Source: an uncultured Porphyromonadaceae bacterium (GTDB lineage Bacteria; Bacteroidota; Bacteroidia; Bacteroidales; Muribaculaceae). From it: a DNA stretch of 50,581 nucleotides. The translations under genes were made by a program, and so were the position numbers. Shown here piece by piece: positions 8,750 to 17,834 of this stretch. The notes below the pieces were generated by a model that ran no database searches, was not told where the DNA came from, and saw only the letters and a list, made by a program, of their open reading frames with translations. Positions within the stretch are counted from its first letter, which is position 1. Each line of letters begins with the position of its first letter. Where the stretch lies: positions 1 through 50,581 of the forward strand of contig CAMNRO010000016.1 in the NCBI GenBank assembly GCA_946553045.1, written 5' to 3'.

Positions 8750-10102
8750 TTACTTGCGGCGCTGCATGGCCTTGGCCTGGCGCATGTTGCGCATCATGGC
8801 GGCGGGGTTCGAGCCCATGGTGCTAACCTGATGCATCATTTTGCGGATCTGGTCGAACTGTTTGAGCAGGCGGTTCACGTCCTGCACGGCCGAGCCCGAG
8901 CCTTTGGCTATGCGCTGCACGCGGGTTCCGCGGATTACCTCGGGGTGCTCGCGTTCGTAGGGTGTCATAGACATGATGATTGCCTCAATGCCCTTGAAGG
9001 CGTCGTTGTCGATGTCGACGTCCTTGATGGCTTTGCCAACGCCGGGAATCATGGCGGCGAGGTCCTTGAGGTTGCCCATCTTCTTTATCTGATTGATTTG
9101 CTTGAGGAAGTCGTTGAAAGTAAACTGGTTCTTGCGCAGTTTCTTGGCAAGTTCCTCGGCTTCTTTCTCGTCGTACTGCTGCTGGGCCTTCTCGACGAGC
9201 GACACGATATCGCCCATGCCGAGGATACGGTCGGCCATACGTGCGGGGTAGAACACATCGATTCCGTCGAGGCGTTCGCCTGTACCGACGAATTTGATAG
9301 GTTTCTCTACGACCGAGCGGATAGAGAGCGCGGCACCGCCACGGGTATCGCCGTCGAGCTTTGTGAGCACGACGCCGTCGAAGTCGAGACGCTCATTGAA
9401 GGTCTTGGCCGTGTTCACGGCGTCCTGGCCGGTCATGGCGTCGACCACGAAAAGGATTTCGCCGGGGTTTACGGCGTTCTTGATGGCTTCGATTTCGTCC
9501 ATCATCTGTTCGTCGACGGCAAGGCGGCCGGCGGTATCGATGATTACGAGGTCGTAGGCATGATTGCGGGCGTAATCGACACCGCGTTTTGCGATTCCGA
9601 CGGGGTCTTTAACACCGTCTTCGGTATATACGTCAACTCCGATAGACTCTGCGAGCACCTTGAGCTGGTCGATGGCGGCAGGACGATAGACGTCGCCTGC
9701 CACAAGAAGGGGGCGCATGCGCTTCTCTTCCTTGAGCTTCTTGGCGAGTTTGCCGGTGAAAGTGGTCTTACCGGAGCCCTGCAGACCCGACATGAGGATA
9801 ATCGAAGGCTTGCCGGAGAGTTTCAGGGGCACAGGCTCGCCGCCCATGAGCGACGCAAGTTCGTCGTGCACGATTTTCACCATGAGCTCGCCCGGCTTGA
9901 TGGCGTTTATCACGTTCTGTCCGAGAGCCTTTTGCTTTACGGTGTCGGTGAAAGTTTTTGCCACCTTATAGTTTACGTCGGCGTCGATAAGCGCGCGGCG
10001 TACGTCCTTAAGGGTTTCGGCTACGTTGATTTCGGTGATTCGGCCTTGGCCTTTGAGCAGTTTGAAGCTTCTTTCGAGGCGGTCGCTGAGTTTTTCGAAC
10101 AT
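8750..10102 (-). CDS. ffh: Signal recognition particle protein Ffh
   Basis: SRP54 GTPase of 450 residues that binds SRP RNA and signal sequences and pairs with FtsY at the membrane. It has an N domain, a G domain with GLQGSGKTTFTGKLA (P-loop), DTAGRL and TKLDGDTRGGAA, and a methionine-rich M domain ending in a basic tail. It starts 5 nt after panD, so it is in the panC-panD-ffh run. Its receptor FtsY is encoded elsewhere in this window (30770-31735). No SRP RNA gene was recognised here. Confidence 0.97.
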   Translation of the reverse strand: MFEKLSDRLERSFKLLKGQGRITEINVAETLKDVRRALIDADVNYKVAKTFTDTVKQKALGQNVINAIKPGELMVKIVHDELASLMGGEPVPLKLSGKPSIILMSGLQGSGKTTFTGKLAKKLKEEKRMRPLLVAGDVYRPAAIDQLKVLAESIGVDVYTEDGVKDPVGIAKRGVDYARNHAYDLVIIDTAGRLAVDEQMMDEIEAIKNAVNPGEILFVVDAMTGQDAVNTAKTFNERLDFDGVVLTKLDGDTRGGAALSIRSVVEKPIKFVGTGERLDGIDVFYPARMADRILGMGDIVSLVEKAQQQYDEKEAEELAKKLRKNQFTFNDFLKQINQIKKMGNLKDLAAMIPGVGKAIKDVDIDNDAFKGIEAIIMSMTPYEREHPEVIRGTRVQRIAKGSGSAVQDVNRLLKQFDQIRKMMHQVSTMGSNPAAMMRNMRQAKAMQRRK

Positions 10103-10107
10103 GATGA

Positions 10108-10455
10108 TTACAGGCGGTTGGTTGCTGTGTCGGGGAATATTACTTTAGGAGTGAACGAGCGGGCTTCCTCGGGTGTCATCGAGGCATATGCCATTATTAT
10201 GACGATGTCGCCGGGCTGCACCATTCGGGCTGCGGCGCCGTTGAGGCAGATAGTGCCTTTGCCGCGTTCGCCGGGTATGGTGTATGTGTCGAGGCGTGCG
10301 CCATTGTTGTTGTTCACTATATATACGCGCTCTCCGGGCAGTATTCCGGCAGCGTCGAGGAGGTCTTCGTCGATAGTGATGCTTCCGATATAGTCGAGGC
10401 GGGCCTCGGTGACGGTAACACGGTGGATTTTCGACTTCAGAACTTGTATAAACAT
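10108..10455 (-). CDS. panD: Aspartate 1-decarboxylase proenzyme
   Basis: Makes beta-alanine from L-aspartate for pantothenate. At 115 residues it is family length. The self-cleavage site is Gly24-Ser25 in YIGSITID; Ser25 becomes the pyruvoyl cofactor. Other expected elements are the N-terminal [10 protein letters not shown] strand and the NGAAAR segment. It follows panC by 5 nt, so the beta-alanine supplier and the ligase that uses it are co-expressed. Many homologues need a maturation factor for cleavage; none is in view, which is usual for Bacteroidetes. Confidence 0.96.
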   Translation of the reverse strand: MFIQVLKSKIHRVTVTEARLDYIGSITIDEDLLDAAGILPGERVYIVNNNNGARLDTYTIPGERGKGTICLNGAAARMVQPGDIVIIMAYASMTPEEARSFTPKVIFPDTATNRL

Positions 10456-10460
10456 GTCGT

Positions 10461-11309
10461 TTAGTATCTTATGTTGTCAATAAGGCGCACGTCGCCGCAG
10501 TAGACTGTGGCACAGCCGGCGGCGCCGAGTTCGCCTGCTTCGGCCCATTCCTTGATGGGCTGCATGGTTTTGGCGTCTACTATCTGGAAATATTCGGTGC
10601 GGAGACCGTCGATGGCGTCGATAGCGGCTGTAGTGGCTTTTTCTACTTCTACCGGGTTGAGGCCCTGGTTCTTGAGCTCTACGCTCTGCTTGAGAAGATA
10701 GTGGATTTTAGGAGCCACTTCGCGGTCGGCGGCTGTGAGGCGCACGTTGCGCGAACTGAGGGCGAGACCGTCGGCTTCGCGGACGATAGGGCAGGGCACA
10801 ATTTCGAGATTGAAACCTTCGAGCTCTACCATGCGGCGGATAACGGCAATCTGCTGGAAGTCTTTTTCGCCGAAATAGGCGCGCGTGGGCTGAGACCACG
10901 CAAAAAGTTTGCTCACAATCTGGGCAACGCCGTTGAAGTGTCCGGGGCGCATGGGCCCTTCCATCACTTCGGCCACAGGACCGAGGTCGAACACTCGGGT
11001 GTCGGGCTCGGGGTAGATTTCCTCAACCGAGGGCATGAATACGTAGTCGACACCGCAGCCTTCGAGCATTGCAGCGTCGGCCTCTTCGGTTCGGGGGTAG
11101 GTCTGCAGGTCGGCTGCGTTGTTGAATTGTGTGGGGTTGACGAAAACGCTTACTATAACGACATCGTTTTCGTTGCGGGCTCTGTCTACGAGCGATTTAT
11201 GGCCTGCATGAAGGGCGCCCATGGTGGGCACCAGGCCTATGGAACGCCCGGCGGCACGGTTTTGGCCGGCTACTTCGCTCAGGCGTGAGACGGTGCGGAT
11301 TATTTCCAT
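10461..11309 (-). CDS. panC: Pantothenate synthetase
   Basis: ATP-dependent ligase that joins pantoate and beta-alanine; 282 residues. It belongs to the nucleotidyltransferase fold: [13 protein letters not shown] holds the HIGH-type motif, and ALSSRN replaces KMSKS as in other PanC. Other family segments are VNPTQF and GEKDFQQ. It is the first gene of a long minus-strand run and has a perfect promoter 42-73 nt upstream of its ATG. The MITE-like element ends only 5 nt beyond that promoter. Confidence 0.96.
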   Translation of the reverse strand: MEIIRTVSRLSEVAGQNRAAGRSIGLVPTMGALHAGHKSLVDRARNENDVVIVSVFVNPTQFNNAADLQTYPRTEEADAAMLEGCGVDYVFMPSVEEIYPEPDTRVFDLGPVAEVMEGPMRPGHFNGVAQIVSKLFAWSQPTRAYFGEKDFQQIAVIRRMVELEGFNLEIVPCPIVREADGLALSSRNVRLTAADREVAPKIHYLLKQSVELKNQGLNPVEVEKATTAAIDAIDGLRTEYFQIVDAKTMQPIKEWAEAGELGAAGCATVYCGDVRLIDNIRY

Positions 11310-11350
11310 TTCTTTTTGTTACGGCGCACTAAGCGCCTGTTTTCCGGCTG

Positions 11351-11382
11351 CAAAATTACAATTTTCCCGACAATCGCACAAA
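11351..11382 (-). promoter_or_regulatory. Promoter of panC-panD-ffh run
   Basis: On the minus strand, TTTG (11379-11382), a 20-nt spacer and TAATTTTG (11351-11358) match the consensus fully. The predicted start site near 11344 leaves a leader of about 35 nt. The inverted-repeat element begins at 11388, just outside the -33 box. Confidence 0.7.
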
Positions 11383-11387
11383 TATTA

Positions 11388-11721
11388 GAGGGTGTCTCAT
11401 AATATCTGTTAAATCACAGGCCAAAAAGTCTGAGATGGATTTATTTCTGAGGCGAAGGAGCATAGCGTTGCTATGTGACTGAGCCGAAGAGATAAAGACG
11501 CTCTGAATTTTTGGAGGCGGAGCCTTTGAAGCTATTATGACAGATGTTCTGTTTAGATTTGAAAGAGGGTGCTTTTAACATTAGTATTGTCTTGGCGTCT
11601 TTTTGTTAACTTGTCCATCATTCATCGGTCACATAGCCACCGCTATGCTCCCTCTTCTTAATGGCCAATTTAAGCAAAAATACACCAACCTGTGGTTTAA
11701 CAGATATTATGAGACACCCTC
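11388..11721. mobile_element. MITE-like palindromic element
   Basis: This stretch has no credible ORF. It is bounded by 33-nt terminal inverted repeats (11388-11420 and 11689-11721) that differ at one position. A second, subterminal pair (11457-11482 and 11625-11651) is also inverted with few differences, so the whole 334 nt is a large imperfect palindrome. Both flanks read TTA (11385-11387, 11722-11724), a possible 3-bp target duplication. These are hallmarks of a non-autonomous transposable element moved by a transposase encoded elsewhere. I cannot assign an IS family. The right end touches the GH43 stop codon and the left end touches the panC promoter, so the element may provide transcription termination between the two. 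Confidence 0.7.
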
Positions 11722-12708
11722 TTATTGAACGACCGGTTTTATTACGCTGTTCGGGTTGGCGCTGATATCGTAAATTCCGGTTAAAGAGTCTTTTTTGAAG
11801 TCGAGGGTTACAATTCGTGTGCGGCGCGGCGATACTGTCGTATCAGAGTTGTGCACATGGTAGACATAGCGGTAGTTTCCTTCGGTGTCTTTGAATAAAT
11901 CGCCATGTCCGGAACCGTTTTCACCTACTGTGGCGCGATGGATAATAGGGTTGTTCTGATTCTTTGTCCAAGGTCCTGCCGGTGAATCGGCCACCGCATA
12001 GCCTACGGCATAGTCCGGGCTCATGAAATGATTGGCCGAATAGAACAGATAATACGTGCCGTCGAGTTTCACCACTGTAGGGCCTTCCATTATCGGTGCA
12101 CTTTCATATGCGCCGGTATGCTCCCAGGGCTGGTCGTTTCTGAAGCAATTTTTAAGTGTTCCTTCGACAATGTGGCCGGTCTTCGGGTCGAATTCAGCTA
12201 CCCAAAGAAAGTTGCCGTTGTCGAATCGGACGTGGTAGAGATACCATTTTCCGTCGTCATCTTTAAAGAGGAAAGAGTCGATGTTTTTCTCGGACCCGTC
12301 GATTGGCGCTATCTCGGTTTGAGAGAAGCGGCCGTTGACACTGTCTGCTTTGGCGAAAGAAGTCTGCTCGTCGGCTGTGTATGTCAGCCAGTATTCCGAG
12401 CCCTCCTTGATTATCTGAGGTGCCCAAAAGCCTTTGGTGCCGAATGTCGAGTCGCCGCATTGCAGTATCATCGAATCGGGAGCGACGTGATGCCAGTTCT
12501 CCAGGTCGGTCGATTCGAGCAATGCGAATCCGCGAGGTTCGCCGCCGCGTGTGCCTGTTAGATAATAAGTGCCGTTCTCCTCAAAAACAGTAGGGTCGGC
12601 ATAAAAAATTTCGCAGACTGAAGCCTCGGCCGATTCCTGCCTCGAGCCGCTACAAGAAGCTATAATTGCAGCAAATAAAACAGAGCTGAAAATATGTACT
12701 TTTGTCAT
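11722..12708 (-). CDS. Glycoside hydrolase family 43 lipoprotein
   Basis: 328 residues with a lipoprotein signal peptide (lipobox IASC, Cys19), so it is anchored in the outer membrane or periplasm. The five-bladed beta-propeller of GH43 is indicated by FYADPTVF (catalytic base Asp, residue 38), IDSFLFKDDDG (pKa-modulating Asp) and the PIMEGPTV segment (catalytic acid Glu). GH43 enzymes release arabinose or xylose from plant polysaccharides; the precise linkage cannot be read from sequence. It stands alone, without SusC/SusD genes. Its TAA stop (11722-11724) directly abuts the MITE-like element and may derive from the target duplication. Confidence 0.9.
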   Translation of the reverse strand: MTKVHIFSSVLFAAIIASCSGSRQESAEASVCEIFYADPTVFEENGTYYLTGTRGGEPRGFALLESTDLENWHHVAPDSMILQCGDSTFGTKGFWAPQIIKEGSEYWLTYTADEQTSFAKADSVNGRFSQTEIAPIDGSEKNIDSFLFKDDDGKWYLYHVRFDNGNFLWVAEFDPKTGHIVEGTLKNCFRNDQPWEHTGAYESAPIMEGPTVVKLDGTYYLFYSANHFMSPDYAVGYAVADSPAGPWTKNQNNPIIHRATVGENGSGHGDLFKDTEGNYRYVYHVHNSDTTVSPRRTRIVTLDFKKDSLTGIYDISANPNSVIKPVVQ

Positions 12709-12726
12709 GATTTATAGTTTGAGCAA

Positions 12727-12758
12727 CAAAATTACATTAATTGAAGGTATAAGCCAAA
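12727..12758 (-). promoter_or_regulatory. Promoter of GH43 gene
   Basis: On the minus strand, TTTG (12755-12758), a 20-nt spacer and TAATTTTG (12727-12734) match the consensus. The leader would be about 12 nt. It overlaps the weaker plus-strand promoter proposed for porP. Confidence 0.65.
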
Positions 12759-12772
12759 AATTTCTACATGTG
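12740..12772 (+). promoter_or_regulatory. Possible promoter of T9SS operon
   Basis: ATTG (12740-12743), 21 nt, then TACATGTG (12765-12772): one mismatch in each box. It would start transcription about 43 nt before porP. It overlaps the divergent GH43 promoter, so the two could interfere. Confidence 0.3.
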
Positions 12773-12820
12773 CGTAAGGCCGATGAGGCAATAATGGGGG
12801 CGGCGGTGCGTTAAAAGAGT

Positions 12821-13819
12821 ATGAACCAACGAGTGTTTTTTCGTTTTGTAGTGGCGACGCTGCTTGCAGTGCTGGCGCAGCCGTCTGTAGCGCAGACAGA
12901 TGCGCAGCTCTCGCAGTATTTCGCCGCTCCGACATTATATAATCCCGCAGCCGTAGGTCAGACCGATTTACTGCGTATCCGTGCCGGCGCGCGTTTGCAG
13001 TGGGTCGGCATAGACAATGCTCCGCAGAGTTTTCTGGCGGCCGGCGATATGCCTTTCAAGATTGGCTCAAAGCGTATCGGTGTCGGCCTGGTTATGAATC
13101 AGGAGAGTGCCGGTCTTTATAAATCGCTCAGCATGGGCGCTCAGATCGGATATAAAATCAAGAAATTCGGCGGAGTCTGGACCGTTGCCTTGCAGGGCGG
13201 TTTTTACGATCAGGCGTTCAAGGGCTCGGAGGTATTTATCCCTGGCGATGACGATTATCACGACGGCAACGACGAAGCAATTCCCACCAATGATATTCAC
13301 GGCACGGCTTTCGATGCCGCAGCCGGTGTATGGTATGAGCACAAGCTTTTCTATGCCGGGGTGTCGTGCACGCATCTCACGTCGCCGTCGATTACGCTCA
13401 ATGCCGAAAGCGCCGGCGGAGGTTCGGAGACATCGGGCGACCGCAAATACCAGTATCAGGCAAAACGCACTCTATATTTTACAGCCGGAGGCAATATACC
13501 GATTAAAAACACGTTATTTGATATAATGCCGTCGGTATTGGTGAAGAGCGACTTCTCTTTTACCGCAGCCGAGCTGAACGCACGTGTGCGATACCGCAAA
13601 TTTCTGTCGGCAGGTCTGGGTTACCGCTGGAACGATGCCGTTGTAGTGACTCTCGGAGCTGAATTCAAGAATTTCTACATCGGCTATAGCTACGACTACG
13701 CCACCAGTGCTATCCATAATGCGTCGTCGGGTAGCCACGAGCTCTTTGTCGGCTATAGCATGAAACTCGACCTGTCGGATAAAAACCGTCATCGCCACAA
13801 GAGTGTGCGCCTAATGTAA
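12821..13819 (+). CDS. porP: T9SS outer-membrane protein PorP/SprF family
   Basis: 332 residues with a signal peptide (about residues 1-25, ending VAQT) and a beta-barrel pattern. The start of the mature protein, QLSQYFAAPTLYNPAAVG, is the hallmark of the PorP/SprF family, and the protein ends with GYSYDYATSAI and SHELFVGYSMKL strands. PorP-like proteins work with the T9SS core, either in the secretion complex or as partners that anchor specific cargo at the surface. Its position as first gene before gldKLMN matches the porPKLMN order of Porphyromonas, so I read it as the core PorP rather than an accessory SprF. Confidence 0.92.
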   Translation: MNQRVFFRFVVATLLAVLAQPSVAQTDAQLSQYFAAPTLYNPAAVGQTDLLRIRAGARLQWVGIDNAPQSFLAAGDMPFKIGSKRIGVGLVMNQESAGLYKSLSMGAQIGYKIKKFGGVWTVALQGGFYDQAFKGSEVFIPGDDDYHDGNDEAIPTNDIHGTAFDAAAGVWYEHKLFYAGVSCTHLTSPSITLNAESAGGGSETSGDRKYQYQAKRTLYFTAGGNIPIKNTLFDIMPSVLVKSDFSFTAAELNARVRYRKFLSAGLGYRWNDAVVVTLGAEFKNFYIGYSYDYATSAIHNASSGSHELFVGYSMKLDLSDKNRHRHKSVRLM

Positions 13820-13842
13820 ACCGAAGATTACTTGCAAAATAT

Positions 13843-15285
13843 ATGAAGAAAGCAACCCGCATAATACTATCGATAAGCGCAGCGGCAGCTCTTGCGTCGT
13901 GTGCCACCGGCGGCCGTTCGTCGGCCGGCGGCGAGGTGACCGGCGTCGGAGGCGTGTCGTGGGCGGAGCCTACGCCATACGGTATGGTGCTCGTTGACCG
14001 CGGTTCCATGAAGGTCGGACCGGCCAAGGCCGATTCGCTATGGAATCTCGAGGCCAATGCACGAGGCATTTCTGTCGACGGTTTCTGGATGGACGAGACC
14101 GAAATCACAAACGGCAAGTACAAGCAGTTTGTGCTATGGGTGCGCGACTCCATTATCCGCGAACGCCTCGCCGACCCCGCATATGGTGGCAACGAGGATT
14201 TCAAAATCGAAGAAGACCGCGAGGGCAACCCCGTGACTCCTCATCTGAACTGGAACAAGCCGATACCCTGGCGCAATCCGAACGAGGACGAGCTCCGTGC
14301 CATCGAGAGTGTCTACCGCACAAACCCGATTACGGGCGTTCGCGAGCTCGACGATACCCAGCTCAACTACCGCTACGAAATCTACAATCAGACCGAGGCT
14401 GTGAAACGACGCAACCGTCTCGACCCGCGTCGCCGCGAATATAACACCGACCGTCCGGTTCCGACCGACAATCCGATGATTTCCAAAGATACAGCCTATA
14501 TCAACGACGATGGCGAGATTGTGCGCCGCACTATATCGCGCAGGCTTACCGGCGACTACGATTTCGTGAATACATATATAGTTAATGTGTATCCCGACAC
14601 TACCGCCTGGGTAAACGACTTCGAGAACGCCTATAACGAGCCTTACGTGCGCATGTATTTCGCCCACGGCGGCTATACCGACTATCCCGTGGTTGGCGTG
14701 AGCTGGGAGCAGGCCAATGCCTTCGCCAACTGGCGCACCGACTATCTGCGCCGCTCGCTCGGCAAAGAGGGCATCTATGTGGAGCCGTACAGACTTCCGA
14801 CAGAGGCCGAGTGGGAATATGCAGCCCGCGCAGGCGTGAATGAGAATATGTATCCATGGGAAGGCGACCTTACCATGAGCGAGGACAAAGGCTGTTTCTA
14901 TGCCAACTTCAAACCGCAGGAAGGCAACTATGTGAAAGACGGCCATGTCATCACCTCACGCGTAGGGACATATGCTCCCAACGATTTCGGCCTCTATGAT
15001 ATGGCCGGCAATGTGAGCGAGTGGACCTCGACCGCCTTCACCGAGAGCGTAGGCCGTCTCACCAACGATCTCAATCCCGAATACCGCTACGACGCCGCGC
15101 TCGAAGACCCCTATAAGATGAAGCGCAAGATTATCCGCGGCGGTTCGTGGAAAGATGTGGCTCATAATGTGCGCTCCGACCTTCGCATGTGGGAGTATCA
15201 GAACGAACAGCGTTCCTATATAGGCTTCCGTTGCGTGCGCACTCAGATAGGATTTGCCAAAGGGCAGAAACAGAATAAAAAATAG
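13843..15285 (+). CDS. gldK: T9SS ring lipoprotein GldK/PorK
   Basis: 480-residue lipoprotein (lipobox LASC near residue 20) with a formylglycine-generating-enzyme-like (SUMF1/FGE) fold: VDGFWMDETEITN, VVGVSWEQANAFANWR, RLPTEAEWEYAARAG, DMAGNVSEWT, IIRGGSW and YIGFRCVR. In T9SS, PorK/GldK forms a periplasmic ring with PorN/GldN under the outer membrane. The fold is structural and catalytic activity is not expected. It follows porP by 23 nt and precedes gldL by 8 nt. Confidence 0.96.
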   Translation: MKKATRIILSISAAAALASCATGGRSSAGGEVTGVGGVSWAEPTPYGMVLVDRGSMKVGPAKADSLWNLEANARGISVDGFWMDETEITNGKYKQFVLWVRDSIIRERLADPAYGGNEDFKIEEDREGNPVTPHLNWNKPIPWRNPNEDELRAIESVYRTNPITGVRELDDTQLNYRYEIYNQTEAVKRRNRLDPRRREYNTDRPVPTDNPMISKDTAYINDDGEIVRRTISRRLTGDYDFVNTYIVNVYPDTTAWVNDFENAYNEPYVRMYFAHGGYTDYPVVGVSWEQANAFANWRTDYLRRSLGKEGIYVEPYRLPTEAEWEYAARAGVNENMYPWEGDLTMSEDKGCFYANFKPQEGNYVKDGHVITSRVGTYAPNDFGLYDMAGNVSEWTSTAFTESVGRLTNDLNPEYRYDAALEDPYKMKRKIIRGGSWKDVAHNVRSDLRMWEYQNEQRSYIGFRCVRTQIGFAKGQKQNKK

Positions 15286-15293
15286 TATATTTT

Positions 15294-16244
15294 ATGACTA
15301 AAATCCAGACATATAAGAAGGGACTCAGCGCTTTTATCAGCAGTGAGAAAGGTCAGCGTTTCTTCAATTTTGCATATTCTATTGGTGCGGCCATTGTCAT
15401 ATGGGGAGCCTTGTTCAAGATTCTGCATCTCCCCGGCGGTAACCTCCTTCTGTCGCTCGGTATGGGCACCGAGGTGCTCATGTTCGTGCTTACCGCATTC
15501 GACCGTCCTCCGAAAGAGTATAATTGGGAAGAAGTTTTCCCCGCTCTGAAGGGCGAGGAAGGGGCCGAGGTACGTGGCGGTATAGCCGGTGCTTCTGTTG
15601 CCGGAAGCGCTCATGGGCGCATGGCTGCCGAAATGGCCGAGACGCTTTCTCTTGACGCCGACCAGACCCGGTCGCTGTCCGACAGTATCGCTAAAATGGC
15701 CGCAGCCGCAGAGCAACTCGGCAAGATGGCCGACCTTGCCTCCGCAACACAGACATATCTAAGCCAGATGGAAGCGATTGCCGCAGATATGCAGCAGCTT
15801 CATGCCACTACGGCGGCTCTCAACGAGGTGTCTTCGACACTCCTTGAGTCGTATCGCGCCATAACCGACAATTCCACCAATATCGGCGAAAGCACCCGTG
15901 GATATGTCGACCAAATGCAGGCACTCCACCGCAATATCGGAGGTCTCAACGCTATCTATGAGCTACAGCTCCGCAGCATATCTTCGCAGATAGAATCGAT
16001 AGACCGTGTAAACCGCGGGGTGAAGGATATCCGCGATATGTATGAGAAGAGTTCTGCCCAAAGCGCCCGCTACTGCGAGGAGACCGAGAAAATGGCGCGC
16101 TATATGCAGCAGCTCAACAGCATTTATGAGAAGATGATAAACGCCATGACCGTCAATATGTTCCGTCCGATGGGTGCCGGGATAGACGGTATTCCTGTCA
16201 CCCCGGAACACGGAGTGCATGTCAATGGCGAGGTTGTGAAATAA
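15294..16244 (+). CDS. gldL: T9SS motor protein GldL/PorL
   Basis: 316-residue inner-membrane protein. Two transmembrane helices sit near the N-terminus (about residues 22-44 and 52-70), with a Gly/Glu-containing stretch (LGMGTEVLMF) in the second, as in GldL. The long remainder is alpha-helical coiled coil, rich in Ala, Gln and Met. GldL and GldM form the proton-driven rotary motor that powers T9SS. It is 8 nt after gldK and 10 nt before gldM. Confidence 0.95.
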   Translation: MTKIQTYKKGLSAFISSEKGQRFFNFAYSIGAAIVIWGALFKILHLPGGNLLLSLGMGTEVLMFVLTAFDRPPKEYNWEEVFPALKGEEGAEVRGGIAGASVAGSAHGRMAAEMAETLSLDADQTRSLSDSIAKMAAAAEQLGKMADLASATQTYLSQMEAIAADMQQLHATTAALNEVSSTLLESYRAITDNSTNIGESTRGYVDQMQALHRNIGGLNAIYELQLRSISSQIESIDRVNRGVKDIRDMYEKSSAQSARYCEETEKMARYMQQLNSIYEKMINAMTVNMFRPMGAGIDGIPVTPEHGVHVNGEVVK

Positions 16245-16254
16245 AATAAGAGCG

Positions 16255-17820
16255 ATGGGAGCAAACAACACAAGGCTGTCGCCACGTCAGAAGATGATAA
16301 ACCTTATGTATATCGTCCTGACGGCCATGCTCGCGCTCAATGTGTCGAGCGATGTTCTCGACGGCTTCACGCAAGTGCATGAAGGCCTCAACCGCTCGAA
16401 CGCCAATGTAGGCCAGCGAAACAGCGCCATCTATGGTCAGCTCGAGACGCTCGCCGAGCAGAATCCCGGCAAGGTCAACGCCTGGCTCGACAAGGCCACT
16501 CAGGTGCGCCGTAGCACAGAGGCGCTTTATAACTATGTGGACACACTGAAGCGTGAGATTGTGCGCAAGGCCGATGGCGAAAACGGAAATCCCGACGACA
16601 TTGTCAACCGCGACGACCTTGAGTCGGCCGCCGTGGTCATGCTGGCACCAGGCAATCCGCGAGGCACCATACTCCGCGGTCGTCTTGACGATTACCGGGA
16701 GTTTGTCGAGTCCTTTATCGGAGACACTCTCAAGCGTGCAACAATCGCCGAAGCTCTTTGTACCGACGGTGTCCTCCGGCGCGGAACCCTTTCCTCGCAG
16801 TCGTGGGAAGAGGCCAAGTTCGACCAGCAGCCGGTGGTGGCCGCCGTGACGATTCTGTCGAAGCTGCAGAACGACATTCTTTATGCCGAGGGTGAAGTTC
16901 TGTCGTCGCTCCTGGCGCAGGTCGATGCCGGCGATGTGCGCGTGAACGAACTCAACGCATACGTCATGCCGCAGTCAAGGCTCGTCATGCGCGGTGGCAA
17001 ATACTCGGCAAACATTGTTCTTGCGGCTGTAGACACCACCCAGCGCCCCGAGATATTCATTGAAGGCAAAAAACTCGAGAACGGCAACGGACTCTATGAA
17101 ATAAATACAGCCTCGACAGGTACTTTCAACTATAAAGGCTGGCTTCTCGTTCCCCACGGCGACGGTACAAGCACACGGCATGATTTCGAGTCGTCATATA
17201 CGGTAATGGAGCCGATGGCGACTGTTTCGGCTACGCTGATGAATGTGCTTTACGCCGGTATCGACAATCCGGTGAGCATTTCTGTTCCCGGCGTTACCAT
17301 GAGCGGTATATCCGCTTCAATGACAAACGGCACCCTCACCCGCAACGGTGATTCGTGGATAGCCCGACCCTCGACTGTGGGTTCCGATGCCGTGATTACT
17401 GTCACCGCCACCATGGACGGCCGTCCTGTAGATGTCGGCACGACACGATTCCGCGTGCGCAAACTCCCCGATCCGACCCCCTACATAGCATTCAAGGATG
17501 CTTCGGGCGCTACCGACCACTATCGCGGCGGAAAGCCCTTTGCAAAGGCTCTGCTTATGTCGGCTTCGGGCCTTGAGGCCGCAATCGACGACGGTCTGCT
17601 CGATACCCCGTTTACTGTCGAGAGTTTCGAGACGGTCTTCTTCGACTCATCGGGCAATGCCATGCCCGAGGTCAGCGCCGGAGCAGCTTTTTCGCCTCGT
17701 CAGAAGCAGCAGATACAGCGTCTTAGCCGAGGAAAGCGCTTCTTTATTTCGCGAATCCGAGCCAAAGGCCCCGATGGTATCACCCGCGACCTCTCGCCAA
17801 TGGAAGTAATAATTGGATAA
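16255..17820 (+). CDS. gldM: T9SS motor protein GldM/PorM
   Basis: 521 residues. The N-terminal stretch NNTRLSPRQKMINLMYIVLTAML is typical of GldM: a short cytosolic tail then one transmembrane helix (about residues 18-35). The rest is periplasmic, with a helical part up to about residue 220 and then several beta-rich domains, as in PorM structures where a dimer spans the periplasm to reach the PorK/PorN ring. Length and order fit the family. Confidence 0.95.
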   Translation: MGANNTRLSPRQKMINLMYIVLTAMLALNVSSDVLDGFTQVHEGLNRSNANVGQRNSAIYGQLETLAEQNPGKVNAWLDKATQVRRSTEALYNYVDTLKREIVRKADGENGNPDDIVNRDDLESAAVVMLAPGNPRGTILRGRLDDYREFVESFIGDTLKRATIAEALCTDGVLRRGTLSSQSWEEAKFDQQPVVAAVTILSKLQNDILYAEGEVLSSLLAQVDAGDVRVNELNAYVMPQSRLVMRGGKYSANIVLAAVDTTQRPEIFIEGKKLENGNGLYEINTASTGTFNYKGWLLVPHGDGTSTRHDFESSYTVMEPMATVSATLMNVLYAGIDNPVSISVPGVTMSGISASMTNGTLTRNGDSWIARPSTVGSDAVITVTATMDGRPVDVGTTRFRVRKLPDPTPYIAFKDASGATDHYRGGKPFAKALLMSASGLEAAIDDGLLDTPFTVESFETVFFDSSGNAMPEVSAGAAFSPRQKQQIQRLSRGKRFFISRIRAKGPDGITRDLSPMEVIIG

Positions 17821-17834
17821 TCATTGTCACCCCC

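Noticed and set aside
8732..10393. 553-codon plus-strand open frame opposite ffh and panD
   Set aside because: Antisense shadow caused by codon bias; the minus-strand genes are clear.
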